64,000 nt of DNA from contig NZ_JALMUV010000027.1 in the NCBI RefSeq assembly GCF_023155275.1, positions 1-64,000 on the forward strand. The letters are read 5' to 3'. This document shows, piece by piece, positions 41,645 to 51,202 of the stretch. The notes under the pieces were generated by a model. That model saw only the letters and a list, made by a program, of their open reading frames with translations, was not told the DNA's origin and did not search any database. The translations under genes and the position numbers were made by a program. The stretch's first letter is position 1. Every line of letters begins with the position of its first letter. Source of the stretch: Streptomyces rhizoryzae (lineage in GTDB: Bacteria; Actinomycetota; Actinomycetes; Streptomycetales; Streptomycetaceae).

Positions 41645-43819
41645 ATGGACACCGAGGGCACGCAGGACGCACAGCACACCGCCGCACCGCCGCCGTCCGG
41701 GGAGCGGCGCCCCGATCCCGCCGTGCCGCGCCCGGCGGCGCCGTCCGCCCCGCCGCGGCCCACCGCGCCGCCGGCCGTACCGCCCGCCCCGCCGGCCACC
41801 GCCCCGGCCGGGTCCCAGCCGCCGTTGCTGACCTGGCTGCGCACGCCCCGCCCGGCCGCCGCGCCCGGCATCTGGACGTACGGGCACCGGCCGCGCGCCG
41901 AGAAGGAGCCCGAACGGGTCCCCCTGCGGCAGCTGATCAGCGGAGCGGTGATCTCGTTCCTGTGCGGGTGGCTGCTGTGGTCGCTGCTGTGGAACGGGTA
42001 TCTGGGCCCGTACTGGTACTGGCCGCTCCAGCTGCTGCGCCCGGATTCCTGGGCCGCGGCGCGGACGCCCGGGGACCACACGGCGTACTTGATCCTCAGC
42101 AACGCCTACTACGGGCTGTGGATCCTCGGCATCGCCCTCTTCTTCGGCCGCCTCGGCCGCTGGCCCGAGCTGGCCCGCCGGGTCCTGGGCCCGCTGCGCC
42201 GCGCGCGGGACCGGGCCCCCGCTGCCCGGCCGGAACCGGGCGCCGACCCCGCCCAGTGGCCCGAACTCCGCGCGCACGGCGCCCCGGACGCCGCCGACCG
42301 GCTCACCGCGGAGGCCCGCGCCGGCGCGATGAACGACGTGGACGTGGCCCGCATCCGGCGCGCCTGGGCCTCGGTGCGCTCCGGGGCGCACTCCCTGGCG
42401 TCGTTCACCGACGCCGTCCTGCGGCACGGCGCCGCGGCCTGCGCCCACCCCTCCGGCCAGCGCGACCTGGCCCGCCGCACCGCCCCGCACGACCTGCTCG
42501 CCCACCAGGTCCGGATCGGCACCGCCGCGGACCACCCCCGCAACCCCTACCGGCACCGGGGCAGCGGCTGCGCCCTGGAGCCGCGGGTGCTGGGCACCTC
42601 GCTGCTCGCCGTCGGGCCCGCCGGGAGCGGGAAGACCACCCGGCTCGTCCGCCCGGTCGTCGAGGCGATGTGCCTCCAGGCACTGGCCGGGCAGTGCGCG
42701 GTGATCGCGGTCGGACCGGCCGGCGCCGCGCTCGGCGGGGACGACGCGTTCGACGTGGTGGTCCGGATCGGCCGCCCGGACCCGGAGTGCGACCTCGACC
42801 TCTACGGCGGCACCACCGACCCCGACGAGGCCGCCGGCATCCTCGCCGAGGCCCTGGTCGGCGACCTCGCCGCGCAGCTCCCCGGCGGCGACAGCCGGCG
42901 CGCCGCGACCGCCCTGGCTCAGCTGCTCGGCCCCTTCCGCGCCGCCCACGGCCGCTTCCCGGCCGTGGGTGAGCTGCGCGAACTGCTGGACGGCGCGCCG
43001 GGCGCGGTGGCCGCGCTGCGGGCCGCGCTGGAAGCCGCCGGCGACCACACCCTGCTGCGCGAACTCGACGCCCGCGCCCGCCAGGCCGAGCGCCCCGGCG
43101 ACGTCGGCCTGCTGCTCGCGGACCGGATCGCGCTGCTCGACCGTCCCGCCTTCGCCGCCTTCTTCGACCCCACCGGCGCCACCCGCCAGGTCTCGCTGCG
43201 CTCCCTGGACCACCCCCTGCGGGTCCGGATCGAGCTTCCGGAACGCGGGCACGCCGAGGCGTCCCGGATCCTGGCCCGGCTGGTCCTGGCGCAGTTCACC
43301 GAGTGCGCGGTGGCCCGGTCCGACCGGTCGCTGTTCGCCTGCCTGGTCCTCGACGAGGCCGCGCACACCATCACCGCGGAGGCGCTGCGCGGCCTCCAGC
43401 GGCTGCGCTCGGCCAACGCCGGGGCGGTGCTGACCCTGCGCTCCCTGGACGACGTCCCCGAGTCGCTGCGCAGTGCGCTGCTGGGCTCGGTCGGCTGCCG
43501 GATGGCGTTCGCGGGCGTCACGCCCTGGGACGGGGCGCCGTTCGCCGAGGTGTGGGGGAAGGAGTGGGTGGAGACCCGCGACGTGACGGACCGGCAGATC
43601 ATCGCGCACGGTGCGGGCATGAAGGCGTTCCACCTGGTCCGCCAGCTGGTCACCGGCAAGGCCGCCACCTCCAAGGCCATCACCGTCCGCACCGTCGAAC
43701 GCGAGCGCTGGTCCGCCTCCGACCTGGCCAACGCGCTCCCCGCCGGCCACGCCGTCCTCTCCGTCACCACCGTCGAGGGCGAGCACGCCCCGCCCGTCCT
43801 GATCGACCTGCGCGCCTGA
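41645..43819 (+). CDS. membrane-anchored FtsK/TraG/HerA-like ATPase
   Basis: A 724-residue protein of unknown role. A Pro/Ala-rich lead (residues 1-60) is followed by two membrane helices: one in LISGAVISFLCGWLLW (near 100) and one in AYLILSNAYYGLWILGIALFFG (near 145). A long linker leads to the ATPase core, with Walker A GPAGSGKTT (near 325) and Walker B FACLVLDEAAH (near 565). Topology and motif spacing resemble type IV coupling proteins and HerA/FtsK pumps that move DNA or protein. ATG 41645 is preceded by AAGGGG. No conjugation or secretion genes lie nearby; it sits between gabT and the PucR-type regulator and ends with its own terminator. Confidence 0.8.
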   Translation: MDTEGTQDAQHTAAPPPSGERRPDPAVPRPAAPSAPPRPTAPPAVPPAPPATAPAGSQPPLLTWLRTPRPAAAPGIWTYGHRPRAEKEPERVPLRQLISGAVISFLCGWLLWSLLWNGYLGPYWYWPLQLLRPDSWAAARTPGDHTAYLILSNAYYGLWILGIALFFGRLGRWPELARRVLGPLRRARDRAPAARPEPGADPAQWPELRAHGAPDAADRLTAEARAGAMNDVDVARIRRAWASVRSGAHSLASFTDAVLRHGAAACAHPSGQRDLARRTAPHDLLAHQVRIGTAADHPRNPYRHRGSGCALEPRVLGTSLLAVGPAGSGKTTRLVRPVVEAMCLQALAGQCAVIAVGPAGAALGGDDAFDVVVRIGRPDPECDLDLYGGTTDPDEAAGILAEALVGDLAAQLPGGDSRRAATALAQLLGPFRAAHGRFPAVGELRELLDGAPGAVAALRAALEAAGDHTLLRELDARARQAERPGDVGLLLADRIALLDRPAFAAFFDPTGATRQVSLRSLDHPLRVRIELPERGHAEASRILARLVLAQFTECAVARSDRSLFACLVLDEAAHTITAEALRGLQRLRSANAGAVLTLRSLDDVPESLRSALLGSVGCRMAFAGVTPWDGAPFAEVWGKEWVETRDVTDRQIIAHGAGMKAFHLVRQLVTGKAATSKAITVRTVERERWSASDLANALPAGHAVLSVTTVEGEHAPPVLIDLRA

Positions 43820-43822
43820 CGG

Positions 43823-43863
43823 GGCCCTGCCGGTCGCCGGGGGCGGCGGCGTCCGGCAGGGCC
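43823..43863 (+). terminator. terminator after the membrane ATPase gene
   Basis: Perfect 11-bp arms, 43823-43833 and 43853-43863, beginning 4 bases after the stop. Confidence 0.7.
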
Positions 43864-44056
43864 GTTGCGGTGGGAGGTGTTCGGGAAACCGTCCGCTGAG
43901 GCAGAATCGAGAACAGCCGTTCATACGGGACGGCGTACTCGCCAGCCGTTCACCCGGGCGGCGCGGACGACGGCGGAAGCCCGGCGGGAGCCGGCAGCAG
44001 GGCCGGCGCCGCCGGTCGCGCCCCGCGCCCGCCCGCCGCAGCCATCCGAAGGTCCC

Positions 44057-45700
44057 ATGCCGCACACCCTCGCCTCCCTGGTCAACCACACCGCGCTCAA
44101 GCTGACCGTGCTCGCGGGCGAGGACCGGCTGGACGTCCCGGTGCGCTGGGCGCACGCCAGCGAGCTGACCGACCCGGTCCCGTACATGGAGGGCGGGGAG
44201 CTGCTGCTGATCACCGCGCTGAAACTGGACGCCGAGGACCCCGAGACCGCGGACCGCTACGTGCGGCGGGTCGCCGGGGCCGGGGTCGTGGGGCTGGGCT
44301 TCGCCGTCGGGGTGAACTACGAGGAGGCGCCCCAGGCGCTGGTCGAGGCGGCCCGCAGGCACCACCTGCCGCTGCTCGGCGTGCCGCGCCGGACGCCGTT
44401 CATCGCGATCAGCAAGGCCGTCTCGGCGGCCGTCGCGGCCGACCAGTACCGCGCGGTGACCGCCGGCTTCGAGGCGCAGCGCGAGCTGACCCGGGCGGCG
44501 CTCGGCGCCGAGGGGCCGAGCGAACTGCTGGCCCGGCTCGCCGCGCACCTGGACGGCTGGGCCGCGCTCTACGACGCCTCCGGCGCGGTGGTGGCGGCCG
44601 CCCCCGAATGGGCCGCGCGCCGCGCCGCCCGCCTCACCGAGGACGTCGCGCGGCTGCGCGAACGGCCCGCGCCCGCCAGCTCCGTCGTCAGCGACACCGA
44701 CGGCGACGACCGGGTGGAACTCCAGTCGCTGGGCACCGGGCGCCGGGCCCGCGGCGTCCTCGCCGTCGGCACCGGCGCGCCCCTGGGCACCGCCGAGCGG
44801 TACGCGGTGCACTCCGCGGTCGCCCTGCTGACCCTGACCACCGAGCGGTCCCGCGCCCTCCAGGACGCCGAGCAGCGGCTGGGCGACGCGGTGCTGAAGA
44901 TGCTGCTGGCCGGCGAGCCGGACCACGCCCGCGCGGTCGCCGGCCGACTCTACGGCGGGCTGCTGGACGCCCCGTTCCGGGTGCTGGTGGCCGAACCGGT
45001 GCCCGCCGACGACCAGCCGTCCGCGCCGGCCGCCGGCACCGCCCCCGTCCTGGACGCGCTCGCCGACACCCTGGAGTCCGCCGCCGCCCGCACCGGCGAG
45101 GCGGTGCTCGCCGTCCCCGACGGCGGCCGCCTGATCGTGCTGGTCGCCGACGGCGGGGCGGCCGCCCGGTCCTGCGCCGCGTTCGCCGCCGCCGCCGAGG
45201 CCCGCGCCGCCGACCGGCCCCGCACCCGCGGCCGGACCGCCCGCAACGGCACCGCCCGGGACGCCGAGCAGCTGGCCGTCGGCCTCTCCGCGCCCACCGG
45301 CCCGATGGCCGCCGCGCACGCCTACCGCCAGGCCGAACAGGCCCTGTCCGTCGCCCGCCGCCGCGGCCGCGCCCTGGTCGAGCACGAGGACGTCGCGGCC
45401 GGCTCGGTGCTGCCGCTGCTCGCCGACGACGCGGTGCGGGCCTTCGCCGACGGGCTGCTGCGCGCCCTGCGCGAGCACGACGCCACCGGCCGCGGCGACC
45501 TGGTGGCGTCCCTGCGCGCCTGGCTGGCCCGGCACGGCCAGTGGGACGCGGCCGCCGCCGACCTCGGCGTGCACCGCCACACCCTGCGCTACCGCATGCG
45601 GCGGGTGGAGGAGATCCTCGGCCGCTCGCTGGACGACCCGGACGTGCGGATGGAGCTGTGGCTGGCCCTGAAGGCCACCTCGGCGCAGCCGGGGGAGTGA
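44057..45700 (+). CDS. PucR-family transcriptional regulator (GabR-like)
   Basis: A 547-residue PucR-type activator: N-terminal ligand-sensing PucR domain (residues 5-130, VPVRWAHASELTDPVPYMEGGELLLITAL), a middle GGDEF-like/CdaR region, and a C-terminal PucR-type helix-turn-helix (HGQWDAAAADLGVHRHTLRYRMRRVEEILG, near residue 500). In Corynebacterium a PucR-type GabR activates gabT-gabD; the position here, between gabT and the dehydrogenase, fits the same role. ATG 44057 follows CCGAAGGTCCC, a modest site. The dehydrogenase begins 180 bases downstream. Confidence 0.88.
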   Translation: MPHTLASLVNHTALKLTVLAGEDRLDVPVRWAHASELTDPVPYMEGGELLLITALKLDAEDPETADRYVRRVAGAGVVGLGFAVGVNYEEAPQALVEAARRHHLPLLGVPRRTPFIAISKAVSAAVAADQYRAVTAGFEAQRELTRAALGAEGPSELLARLAAHLDGWAALYDASGAVVAAAPEWAARRAARLTEDVARLRERPAPASSVVSDTDGDDRVELQSLGTGRRARGVLAVGTGAPLGTAERYAVHSAVALLTLTTERSRALQDAEQRLGDAVLKMLLAGEPDHARAVAGRLYGGLLDAPFRVLVAEPVPADDQPSAPAAGTAPVLDALADTLESAAARTGEAVLAVPDGGRLIVLVADGGAAARSCAAFAAAAEARAADRPRTRGRTARNGTARDAEQLAVGLSAPTGPMAAAHAYRQAEQALSVARRRGRALVEHEDVAAGSVLPLLADDAVRAFADGLLRALREHDATGRGDLVASLRAWLARHGQWDAAAADLGVHRHTLRYRMRRVEEILGRSLDDPDVRMELWLALKATSAQPGE

Positions 45701-45879
45701 CCGCGGGCCCCGGACGGGATCCGGCGGACTCCACCGCGGAGAGGCGCCCTCGCGGATTACGCCGCTTCGGACAAGCGCCAGGAGGCCGCCGCACCCCTAC
45801 GGTGGGCGGAGAGAAACGCCAAGCCGCTCCCTGAGCTGCGCGCGCACCACCCACCACCACTGAAGGGCCGGGATCCACT

Positions 45880-47337
45880 GTGCCGAACACTGCTGCAGCC
45901 CCCACCGCCTTCTGGCTCGCCGGCCGTGAGGCCACCGGCGAGGCCACCTTCGATGTCACCTCCCCCTGGGACGGACGTCTCGTCGGCACGGTGAGCGTTC
46001 CCACCGAGGCCCAGGTCGAGGAGGCCGTCGCCGCCTCCGTCGCGGTCCAGGACGAACTGGCCGCGACCCCCGCCCACGTGCGGGCGGCCGCCCTGGACCA
46101 CGTGGTGCGCGGCCTGGTGGAGCGCACCGAGGAGATCGCCCGGCTGATCTCCGCGGAGAACGGCAAGCCCATGAAGTGGGCGCGCGGCGAGGTCGGCCGG
46201 GCCGTCTCGGTCTTCCGCTTCGCGGCCGAGGAGGCCCGCCGCTTCAACGCCGGCGAGGCGCAGCGCCTGGACACCGACGCGGGCGGCGCCGGCCGGCTCG
46301 CGCTGACCCGCCGCTTCCCGCGCGGCACGGTCCTGGGCATCGCCCCGTTCAACTTCCCGCTGAACCTCTGCGCCCACAAGATCGCCCCGGCCATCGCCGC
46401 CGGCGTGCCGATCATCCTCAAGCCCGCCCCGGCCACCCCGCTCTCCGGCCTGGTCATCGGCGAGCTGCTGGCCGGCGCCGGCCTGCCCGCCGGCTCCTGG
46501 TCGATCCTCCCGGTCCCCAACGACCGCATGGAGGCCCTCGTCCAGGACGAGCGGCTGCCGGTCATCTCCTTCACCGGCTCCGACAAGGTCGGCTACGCCA
46601 TCCTCGACTCGGTGCCGCGCAAGCACTGCACCCTGGAGCTGGGCGGCAACGGCGCGGCCGTCGTCCTGCCCGACTGGTCCTCCGAGCAGGACCTGGACTG
46701 GGCCGCGCAGCGCATCGCCACCTTCGCCAACTACCAGGGCGGCCAGTCCTGCATCTCGGTGCAGCGGGTCATCGCCGACGCCTCGGTCTACGACCGCCTG
46801 GTGGCCAAGGTCGTCGAGCGGGTCGAGGCCCAGGTCACCGGCGACCCGTCGGACGAGGCCACCGAGGTCGGCCCGCTGGTCAGCGAGGACGCCGCCAAGC
46901 GCGTGGAGTCCTGGGTGGACGACGCCGTCGAGCGCGGCGCCAAGCTCCTGACCGGCGGCAAGCGCGACGGCGCCTCGTACGCCCCGACCGTCCTGGAGGA
47001 CGTGCCGGCCGGTGCCGTCCTGGCCACCGAGGAGGTCTTCGGCCCGGTCCTGACCCTCCAGAAGGTCGACGGCGTCGACGCGGCGTTCGCGGCCGTCAAC
47101 GACTCCAAGTTCGGCCTCCAGGCCGGCGTGTTCACGCACGACGCCAAGACCGCCTTCCGCGCCCACCGCGCGCTGGAGGTCGGCGGCGTGGTGATCGGCG
47201 ACGTGCCGTCCTTCCGCGCCGACCAGATGCCCTACGGCGGCGTCAAGCAGTCCGGCGTCGGCCGCGAGGGCGTCCGCTTCGCCATGGACGACTACACCTA
47301 CGAGCGGGTGCTGGTCCTCACCGGACTGGACCTGTAA
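45880..47337 (+). CDS. succinate-semialdehyde-type aldehyde dehydrogenase
   Basis: A 485-residue NAD(P)-dependent aldehyde dehydrogenase. Landmarks: GIAPFNFPLNLCAHKIAPAIAAG, catalytic Glu in TLELGGNGAAVV, catalytic Cys in GGQSCISVQR (near residue 290) and EEVFGPVLTL. Together with gabT it would oxidise succinate semialdehyde to succinate; its sequence class (PFNFPLN, GGQSCIS) is nearer the lactaldehyde/phosphonoacetaldehyde-like dehydrogenases than E. coli GabD, so other aldehydes are possible. GTG 45880 is preceded by AAGGGCCGGGAT. Confidence 0.85.
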   Translation: MPNTAAAPTAFWLAGREATGEATFDVTSPWDGRLVGTVSVPTEAQVEEAVAASVAVQDELAATPAHVRAAALDHVVRGLVERTEEIARLISAENGKPMKWARGEVGRAVSVFRFAAEEARRFNAGEAQRLDTDAGGAGRLALTRRFPRGTVLGIAPFNFPLNLCAHKIAPAIAAGVPIILKPAPATPLSGLVIGELLAGAGLPAGSWSILPVPNDRMEALVQDERLPVISFTGSDKVGYAILDSVPRKHCTLELGGNGAAVVLPDWSSEQDLDWAAQRIATFANYQGGQSCISVQRVIADASVYDRLVAKVVERVEAQVTGDPSDEATEVGPLVSEDAAKRVESWVDDAVERGAKLLTGGKRDGASYAPTVLEDVPAGAVLATEEVFGPVLTLQKVDGVDAAFAAVNDSKFGLQAGVFTHDAKTAFRAHRALEVGGVVIGDVPSFRADQMPYGGVKQSGVGREGVRFAMDDYTYERVLVLTGLDL

Positions 47338-47475
47338 GCCCCCGCGAATCCGGCGGGCCGGCCACCCGGCCCGCCCCGCACCCCGAACCGGCCTGGTCCG
47401 GTGGACAGCGACGGCCATCCCTTGGGCCGTACCGCCCGCCAGGTCCCGGCCGGCGCACCCCCCGGCGCCGGCCCC

Positions 47476-47519
47476 GACGCGGCGCGCTCCGGCACCCTGT
47501 TTCCGGAGCGCGCCGCGTC
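47476..47519 (+). terminator. terminator after the dehydrogenase gene
   Basis: Perfect 17-bp arms (47476-47492, 47503-47519) with a 10-base loop. Confidence 0.8.
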
Positions 47520-47578
47520 CCCCGTTCCACCCCCGTTCCCCCCGGGCCGCCCCCCGACGGTCCGGGTCCTACGACGCT

Positions 47579-47629
47579 ACGGCCCCGCTCCGCCCCGGTT
47601 CCTCCTGACCGAGGCGGATGCGGGGCCGT
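47579..47629 (+). other. compact structured RNA element
   Basis: Outer arms ACGGCCCCGC (47579-47588) and GCGGGGCCGT (47620-47629) pair perfectly. Inside, TCCGCC (47589-47594) pairs with GGCGGA (47613-47618). The whole 51 bases fold into one long stem. It may be a second terminator or part of the next gene's leader. Confidence 0.5.
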
Positions 47630-47851
47630 GCCGCTGGGGGTGCCGCCGCGCCCGGCGTACAACCAGCGCGGTATGCCGCACCCCCCGGAAGGCGGGGTTC
47701 CGGCCCCCGTGCGCCCGCCCCGGACCGGGCCCGGGGCGGCCGGCTTCCGCTGGTGCAACCGGTGCAGATCGGGTAACTCTCACAAGTAGCACTGCCCGGC
47801 GGCCGACCGGCCCGCCGGCAGAACTCCCGATCGCGGCGAGGTGAGCTCCCG

Positions 47852-49771
47852 ATGACCGCTCCGTCCATCCGCAACGTCTCCGAGCGCGAAGCGCGCCAGG
47901 TCGCCGAGGCGGCCCGCGAACAGGACTGGCACAAGCCCAGCTTCGCCAAGGAGCTGTTCCTGGGGCGCTTCCGGCTCGACCTCATCCATCCGCACCCCAC
48001 CCCTGACGTCGAGGACGTCCGGCGCGGCGAGAAGTTCCTGGCCACCCTGCGGGAGTTCTGCGAGAACGAGATCGACGGCGCCCGCATCGAACGGGAGGGC
48101 CGCATCCCGGACGAGACCGTCCGCGGCCTGAAGGAACTGGGCGCCCTCGGCATGAAGATCGACCCCAAGTACGGCGGCCTCGGCCTCACCCAGGTCTACT
48201 ACAACCGCGCCCTGGCCCTGGCCGGCTCGGCCAGCCCGGCGATCGGCGCACTGCTCTCCGCGCACCAGTCGATCGGCGTACCGCAGCCGCTGAAGCTCTT
48301 CGGCACCCAGGAGCAGAAGGAGACCTTCCTGCCGCGGCTGGCCCGCACCGACATCTCCGCCTTCCTGCTCACCGAGCCCGACGTCGGTTCCGACCCGGCC
48401 CGGCTGGCCACCACCGCCGTACGCGACGGCGACGCCTACGTGCTGGACGGCGTGAAGCTGTGGACCACCAACGGCGTGGTCGCCGACCTGCTGGTCGTGA
48501 TGGCCCGGGTGCCCGCCTCCGAGGGCCGCAAGGGCGGTATCACCGCCTTCGTCGTCGAGGCCGACGCGCCCGGCATCACCGTCGAGAACCGCAACGCCTT
48601 CATGGGCCTGCGCGGCCTGGAGAACGGCGTCACCCGCTTCCACCGGGTGCGCGTCCCGGCCGCGAACCGCATCGGCCCCGAGGGCGCCGGCCTGAAGATC
48701 GCCCTGACCACCCTCAACACCGGCCGGCTCTCGCTGCCGGCGATGTGCGCCGGCACCGGAAAGTGGTGCCTGAAGATCGCCCGCGAGTGGTCCGGCGTCC
48801 GCGAGCAGTGGGGCCGCCCGATCGCCCGGCACGAGGCGGTCGGCGCCAAGATCTCCTTCATCGCCGCCACCACCTTCGCCCTGGAGGCGGTCGTCGACCT
48901 CGCCTCCCAGATGGCCGACGAGGACCGCAACGACATCCGCATCGAGGCCGCCCTCGCCAAGCTCTACGGCTCCGAGATGGGCTGGCGGATGGCCGACGAA
49001 CTGGTCCAGATCCGCGGCGGCCGCGGCTTCGAGACCGCCGACTCGCTCGCCGCCCGCGGCGAACGCCCCGTTCCCGCCGAGCAGATGCTCCGCGACATGC
49101 GCATCAACCGCATCTTCGAGGGCTCCACCGAGATCATGCACCTGCTGATCGCCCGCGAGGCGGTCGACGCCCACCTCTCCGTCGCCGGCGACCTGATCGA
49201 CCCCGACAAGACCCTCGCCGACAAGGGCCGGGCGGCCGCCAAGGCCGGCGGCTTCTACGCCCGCTGGCTGCCCAAACTCGTCGCCGGGCCCGGCCAGCTC
49301 CCGCGCACCTACCAGGAGTTCGGCGACCTCGCGGGCCACCTGCGGTACGTCGAGCGGACCTCCCGCAAGCTCGCCCGGTCCACCTTCTACGCGATGTCCC
49401 GCTGGCAGGGGAAGATGGAGACCAAGCAGGGCTTCCTCGGCCGGATCGTCGACATCGGCGCCGAGCTGTTCGCGATGAGCGCGGCCTGCGTCCGGGCCGA
49501 GCACCTGCGGCTGACCGGCGGCCACGGCCGGGAGGCGTACCAGCTCGCCGACGCCTTCTGCCGCCAGGCCCGGATCCGCGTCGAGGAACTGTTCCACCGG
49601 CTGTGGACCAACACCGACGAACTGGACCGCAAGGTCGTCTCCGGCGTCCTCGGCGGTAACTACACCTGGCTGGAGGAGGGCGTCGTCGACCCCAGCGGCG
49701 ACGGCCCCTGGATCGCCGACGCCGCCCCCGGCCGGAGCACCAAGGACAACGCCCGCCGCCCCTTCCGGTGA
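47852..49771 (+). CDS. acyl-CoA dehydrogenase (FadE-like, long form)
   Basis: FAD-dependent acyl-CoA dehydrogenase for the first step of fatty-acid beta-oxidation. At 639 residues it is longer than the ~380-residue core family and resembles the very-long-chain type, with about 200 extra C-terminal helical residues. Landmarks: FAD/substrate strand LLTEPDVGSDPARLATTA, FMGLRGLENG, ISFIAATTFALEAVVDLAS, and the catalytic-Glu region RIFEGSTEIMHLLIARE (near residue 430). ATG 47852 follows GAGGTGAG. It stands alone between the GABA block and dxr. Confidence 0.9.
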   Translation: MTAPSIRNVSEREARQVAEAAREQDWHKPSFAKELFLGRFRLDLIHPHPTPDVEDVRRGEKFLATLREFCENEIDGARIEREGRIPDETVRGLKELGALGMKIDPKYGGLGLTQVYYNRALALAGSASPAIGALLSAHQSIGVPQPLKLFGTQEQKETFLPRLARTDISAFLLTEPDVGSDPARLATTAVRDGDAYVLDGVKLWTTNGVVADLLVVMARVPASEGRKGGITAFVVEADAPGITVENRNAFMGLRGLENGVTRFHRVRVPAANRIGPEGAGLKIALTTLNTGRLSLPAMCAGTGKWCLKIAREWSGVREQWGRPIARHEAVGAKISFIAATTFALEAVVDLASQMADEDRNDIRIEAALAKLYGSEMGWRMADELVQIRGGRGFETADSLAARGERPVPAEQMLRDMRINRIFEGSTEIMHLLIAREAVDAHLSVAGDLIDPDKTLADKGRAAAKAGGFYARWLPKLVAGPGQLPRTYQEFGDLAGHLRYVERTSRKLARSTFYAMSRWQGKMETKQGFLGRIVDIGAELFAMSAACVRAEHLRLTGGHGREAYQLADAFCRQARIRVEELFHRLWTNTDELDRKVVSGVLGGNYTWLEEGVVDPSGDGPWIADAAPGRSTKDNARRPFR

Positions 49772-49882
49772 ACCCCTGGGCGTCCCCGCCGCGCCCCGTA
49801 CGGGCACCCCGCCCGTCGCCCGTACGGGGCGCCGCGGCCCTCGGTGGCCGCCCCGCCCCGCCGACCGGCCACAATGGACCGC

Positions 49883-51202
49883 ATGACGGACACCCTCGCC
49901 CACCCGCACCTGCGCTTCGAGCCGACCACCGGCGGCTCCGCCTTTGGTGACCCGGCCGGCCCCCGGGAGATCGTGATCCTCGGCTCGACCGGATCGATCG
50001 GCACCCAGGCCATCGACATCGTGCTGCGCAACCCCGGCCGCTTCCGGGTCACCGCGCTCGCCGCGGCCGGCGGCCGGGTCGGCCTCCTCGCCGAGCAGGC
50101 GCACCGGCTGCGGGTGACCGCCGTCGCGGTCTCGCGCGAGGCGGCGGTGCCCGCGCTCCGCGAGGCGCTCGCCGCGCGCTACGGCGCGGGGGAGCCGCTG
50201 CCGGAGATCCTGGCCGGCCCCGACGCGGCCACCGAACTGGCCGCCTTCCCCTGCCACACCGTCCTCAACGGCATCACCGGCTCCATCGGCCTGGCCCCCA
50301 CCCTCGCCGCCCTCAAGGCCGGCCGGGTGCTCGCCCTGGCCAACAAGGAATCGCTGATCGTCGGCGGCCCCCTGGTCAAGGCCCTCGCCCGGCCCGGCCA
50401 GATCATCCCCGTCGACTCCGAGCACTCCGCGCTCTTCCAGGCCCTGGCCGGCGGCACCCGCGCCGAGGTCGGCAAGCTGGTGGTCACCGCCTCCGGCGGC
50501 CCGTTCCGCGGCCGCACCCGGGCCGAACTCGCCGGGGTCACCCCCGAGCAGGCGCTCGCCCACCCCACCTGGTCGATGGGCCCGGTCGTCACCATCAACT
50601 CCGCCACCCTGGTCAACAAGGGCCTGGAGGTCATCGAGGCGCACCTGCTCTTCGACGTCCCCTTCGACCGCATCGAGGTCGTCGTCCACCCGCAGTCCTA
50701 CGTCCACTCGATGGTGGAGTTCACCGACGGCTCCACCCTCGCCCAGGTCAGCCCGCCCGACATGTGCATGCCCATCTCCCTGGGTCTCGGCTGGCCCGAG
50801 CGGGTCCCCGCCGCCGCCCCCGGCGTCGACTGGAGCACCGCCCGGAGCTGGGACTTCTTCCCCCTCGACGAGGACGCCTTCCCCTCCGTCCCGCTGGCCT
50901 GCCGGGTCGGCGACCTCGGCGGCACCGCCCCGGCCGTCTTCAACGCCGCCAACGAGGAGTGCGTCGCGGCGTTCCTGGCGGGCGGGCTGCCGTTCACAGG
51001 GATTGTGGATACGGTCGCCGCAGTGGTCGACGAAGGGCTGGCATCCGGAGTGGTGATGACGCACAACGCCGACGGACCGCACCCCGGCGGCGGAACCTCC
51101 CTGACCGTGGCGGACGTCCTGGAGGCCGAGACCTGGGCGCGCGCCCGCGCCCGCGAACTGGCCGCCGCGGCGGCCCGCACACCGTCGGAGGCCCGCGCAT
51201 GA
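49883..51202 (+). CDS. dxr: 1-deoxy-D-xylulose 5-phosphate reductoisomerase
   Basis: Second enzyme of the MEP isoprenoid pathway, NADPH-dependent, making 2-C-methyl-D-erythritol 4-phosphate. The 439-residue product shows the NADPH loop ILGSTGSIGTQ (near residue 30), ANKESLIVGG, metal/substrate residues in DSEHSALFQAL, and the NKGLEVIEAHLLFD segment. I chose ATG 49883 (MTDTLAHPHL); ATG 49874 and an earlier GTG are possible, none with a strong ribosome site. Stop overlaps rseP (ATGA). ispG of the same pathway lies two genes on. Confidence 0.94.
   Translation: MTDTLAHPHLRFEPTTGGSAFGDPAGPREIVILGSTGSIGTQAIDIVLRNPGRFRVTALAAAGGRVGLLAEQAHRLRVTAVAVSREAAVPALREALAARYGAGEPLPEILAGPDAATELAAFPCHTVLNGITGSIGLAPTLAALKAGRVLALANKESLIVGGPLVKALARPGQIIPVDSEHSALFQALAGGTRAEVGKLVVTASGGPFRGRTRAELAGVTPEQALAHPTWSMGPVVTINSATLVNKGLEVIEAHLLFDVPFDRIEVVVHPQSYVHSMVEFTDGSTLAQVSPPDMCMPISLGLGWPERVPAAAPGVDWSTARSWDFFPLDEDAFPSVPLACRVGDLGGTAPAVFNAANEECVAAFLAGGLPFTGIVDTVAAVVDEGLASGVVMTHNADGPHPGGGTSLTVADVLEAETWARARARELAAAAARTPSEARA

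Larger units (their letters stand above)
47338..47851. other. gene-free gap with terminator and structured element
   Basis: 514 bases without a supported gene. It contains the 17-bp dehydrogenase terminator (47476-47519) and a second compact fold at 47579-47629. The last 80 bases lead into the acyl-CoA dehydrogenase gene and are less GC-rich, but no clear promoter hexamers stand out. Confidence 0.5.

Noticed and set aside
41387..45580. A 1397-codon leftward open frame opposite the ATPase and PucR genes
   Set aside because: Shadow frame caused by GC-rich third codon positions; no recognisable domain.
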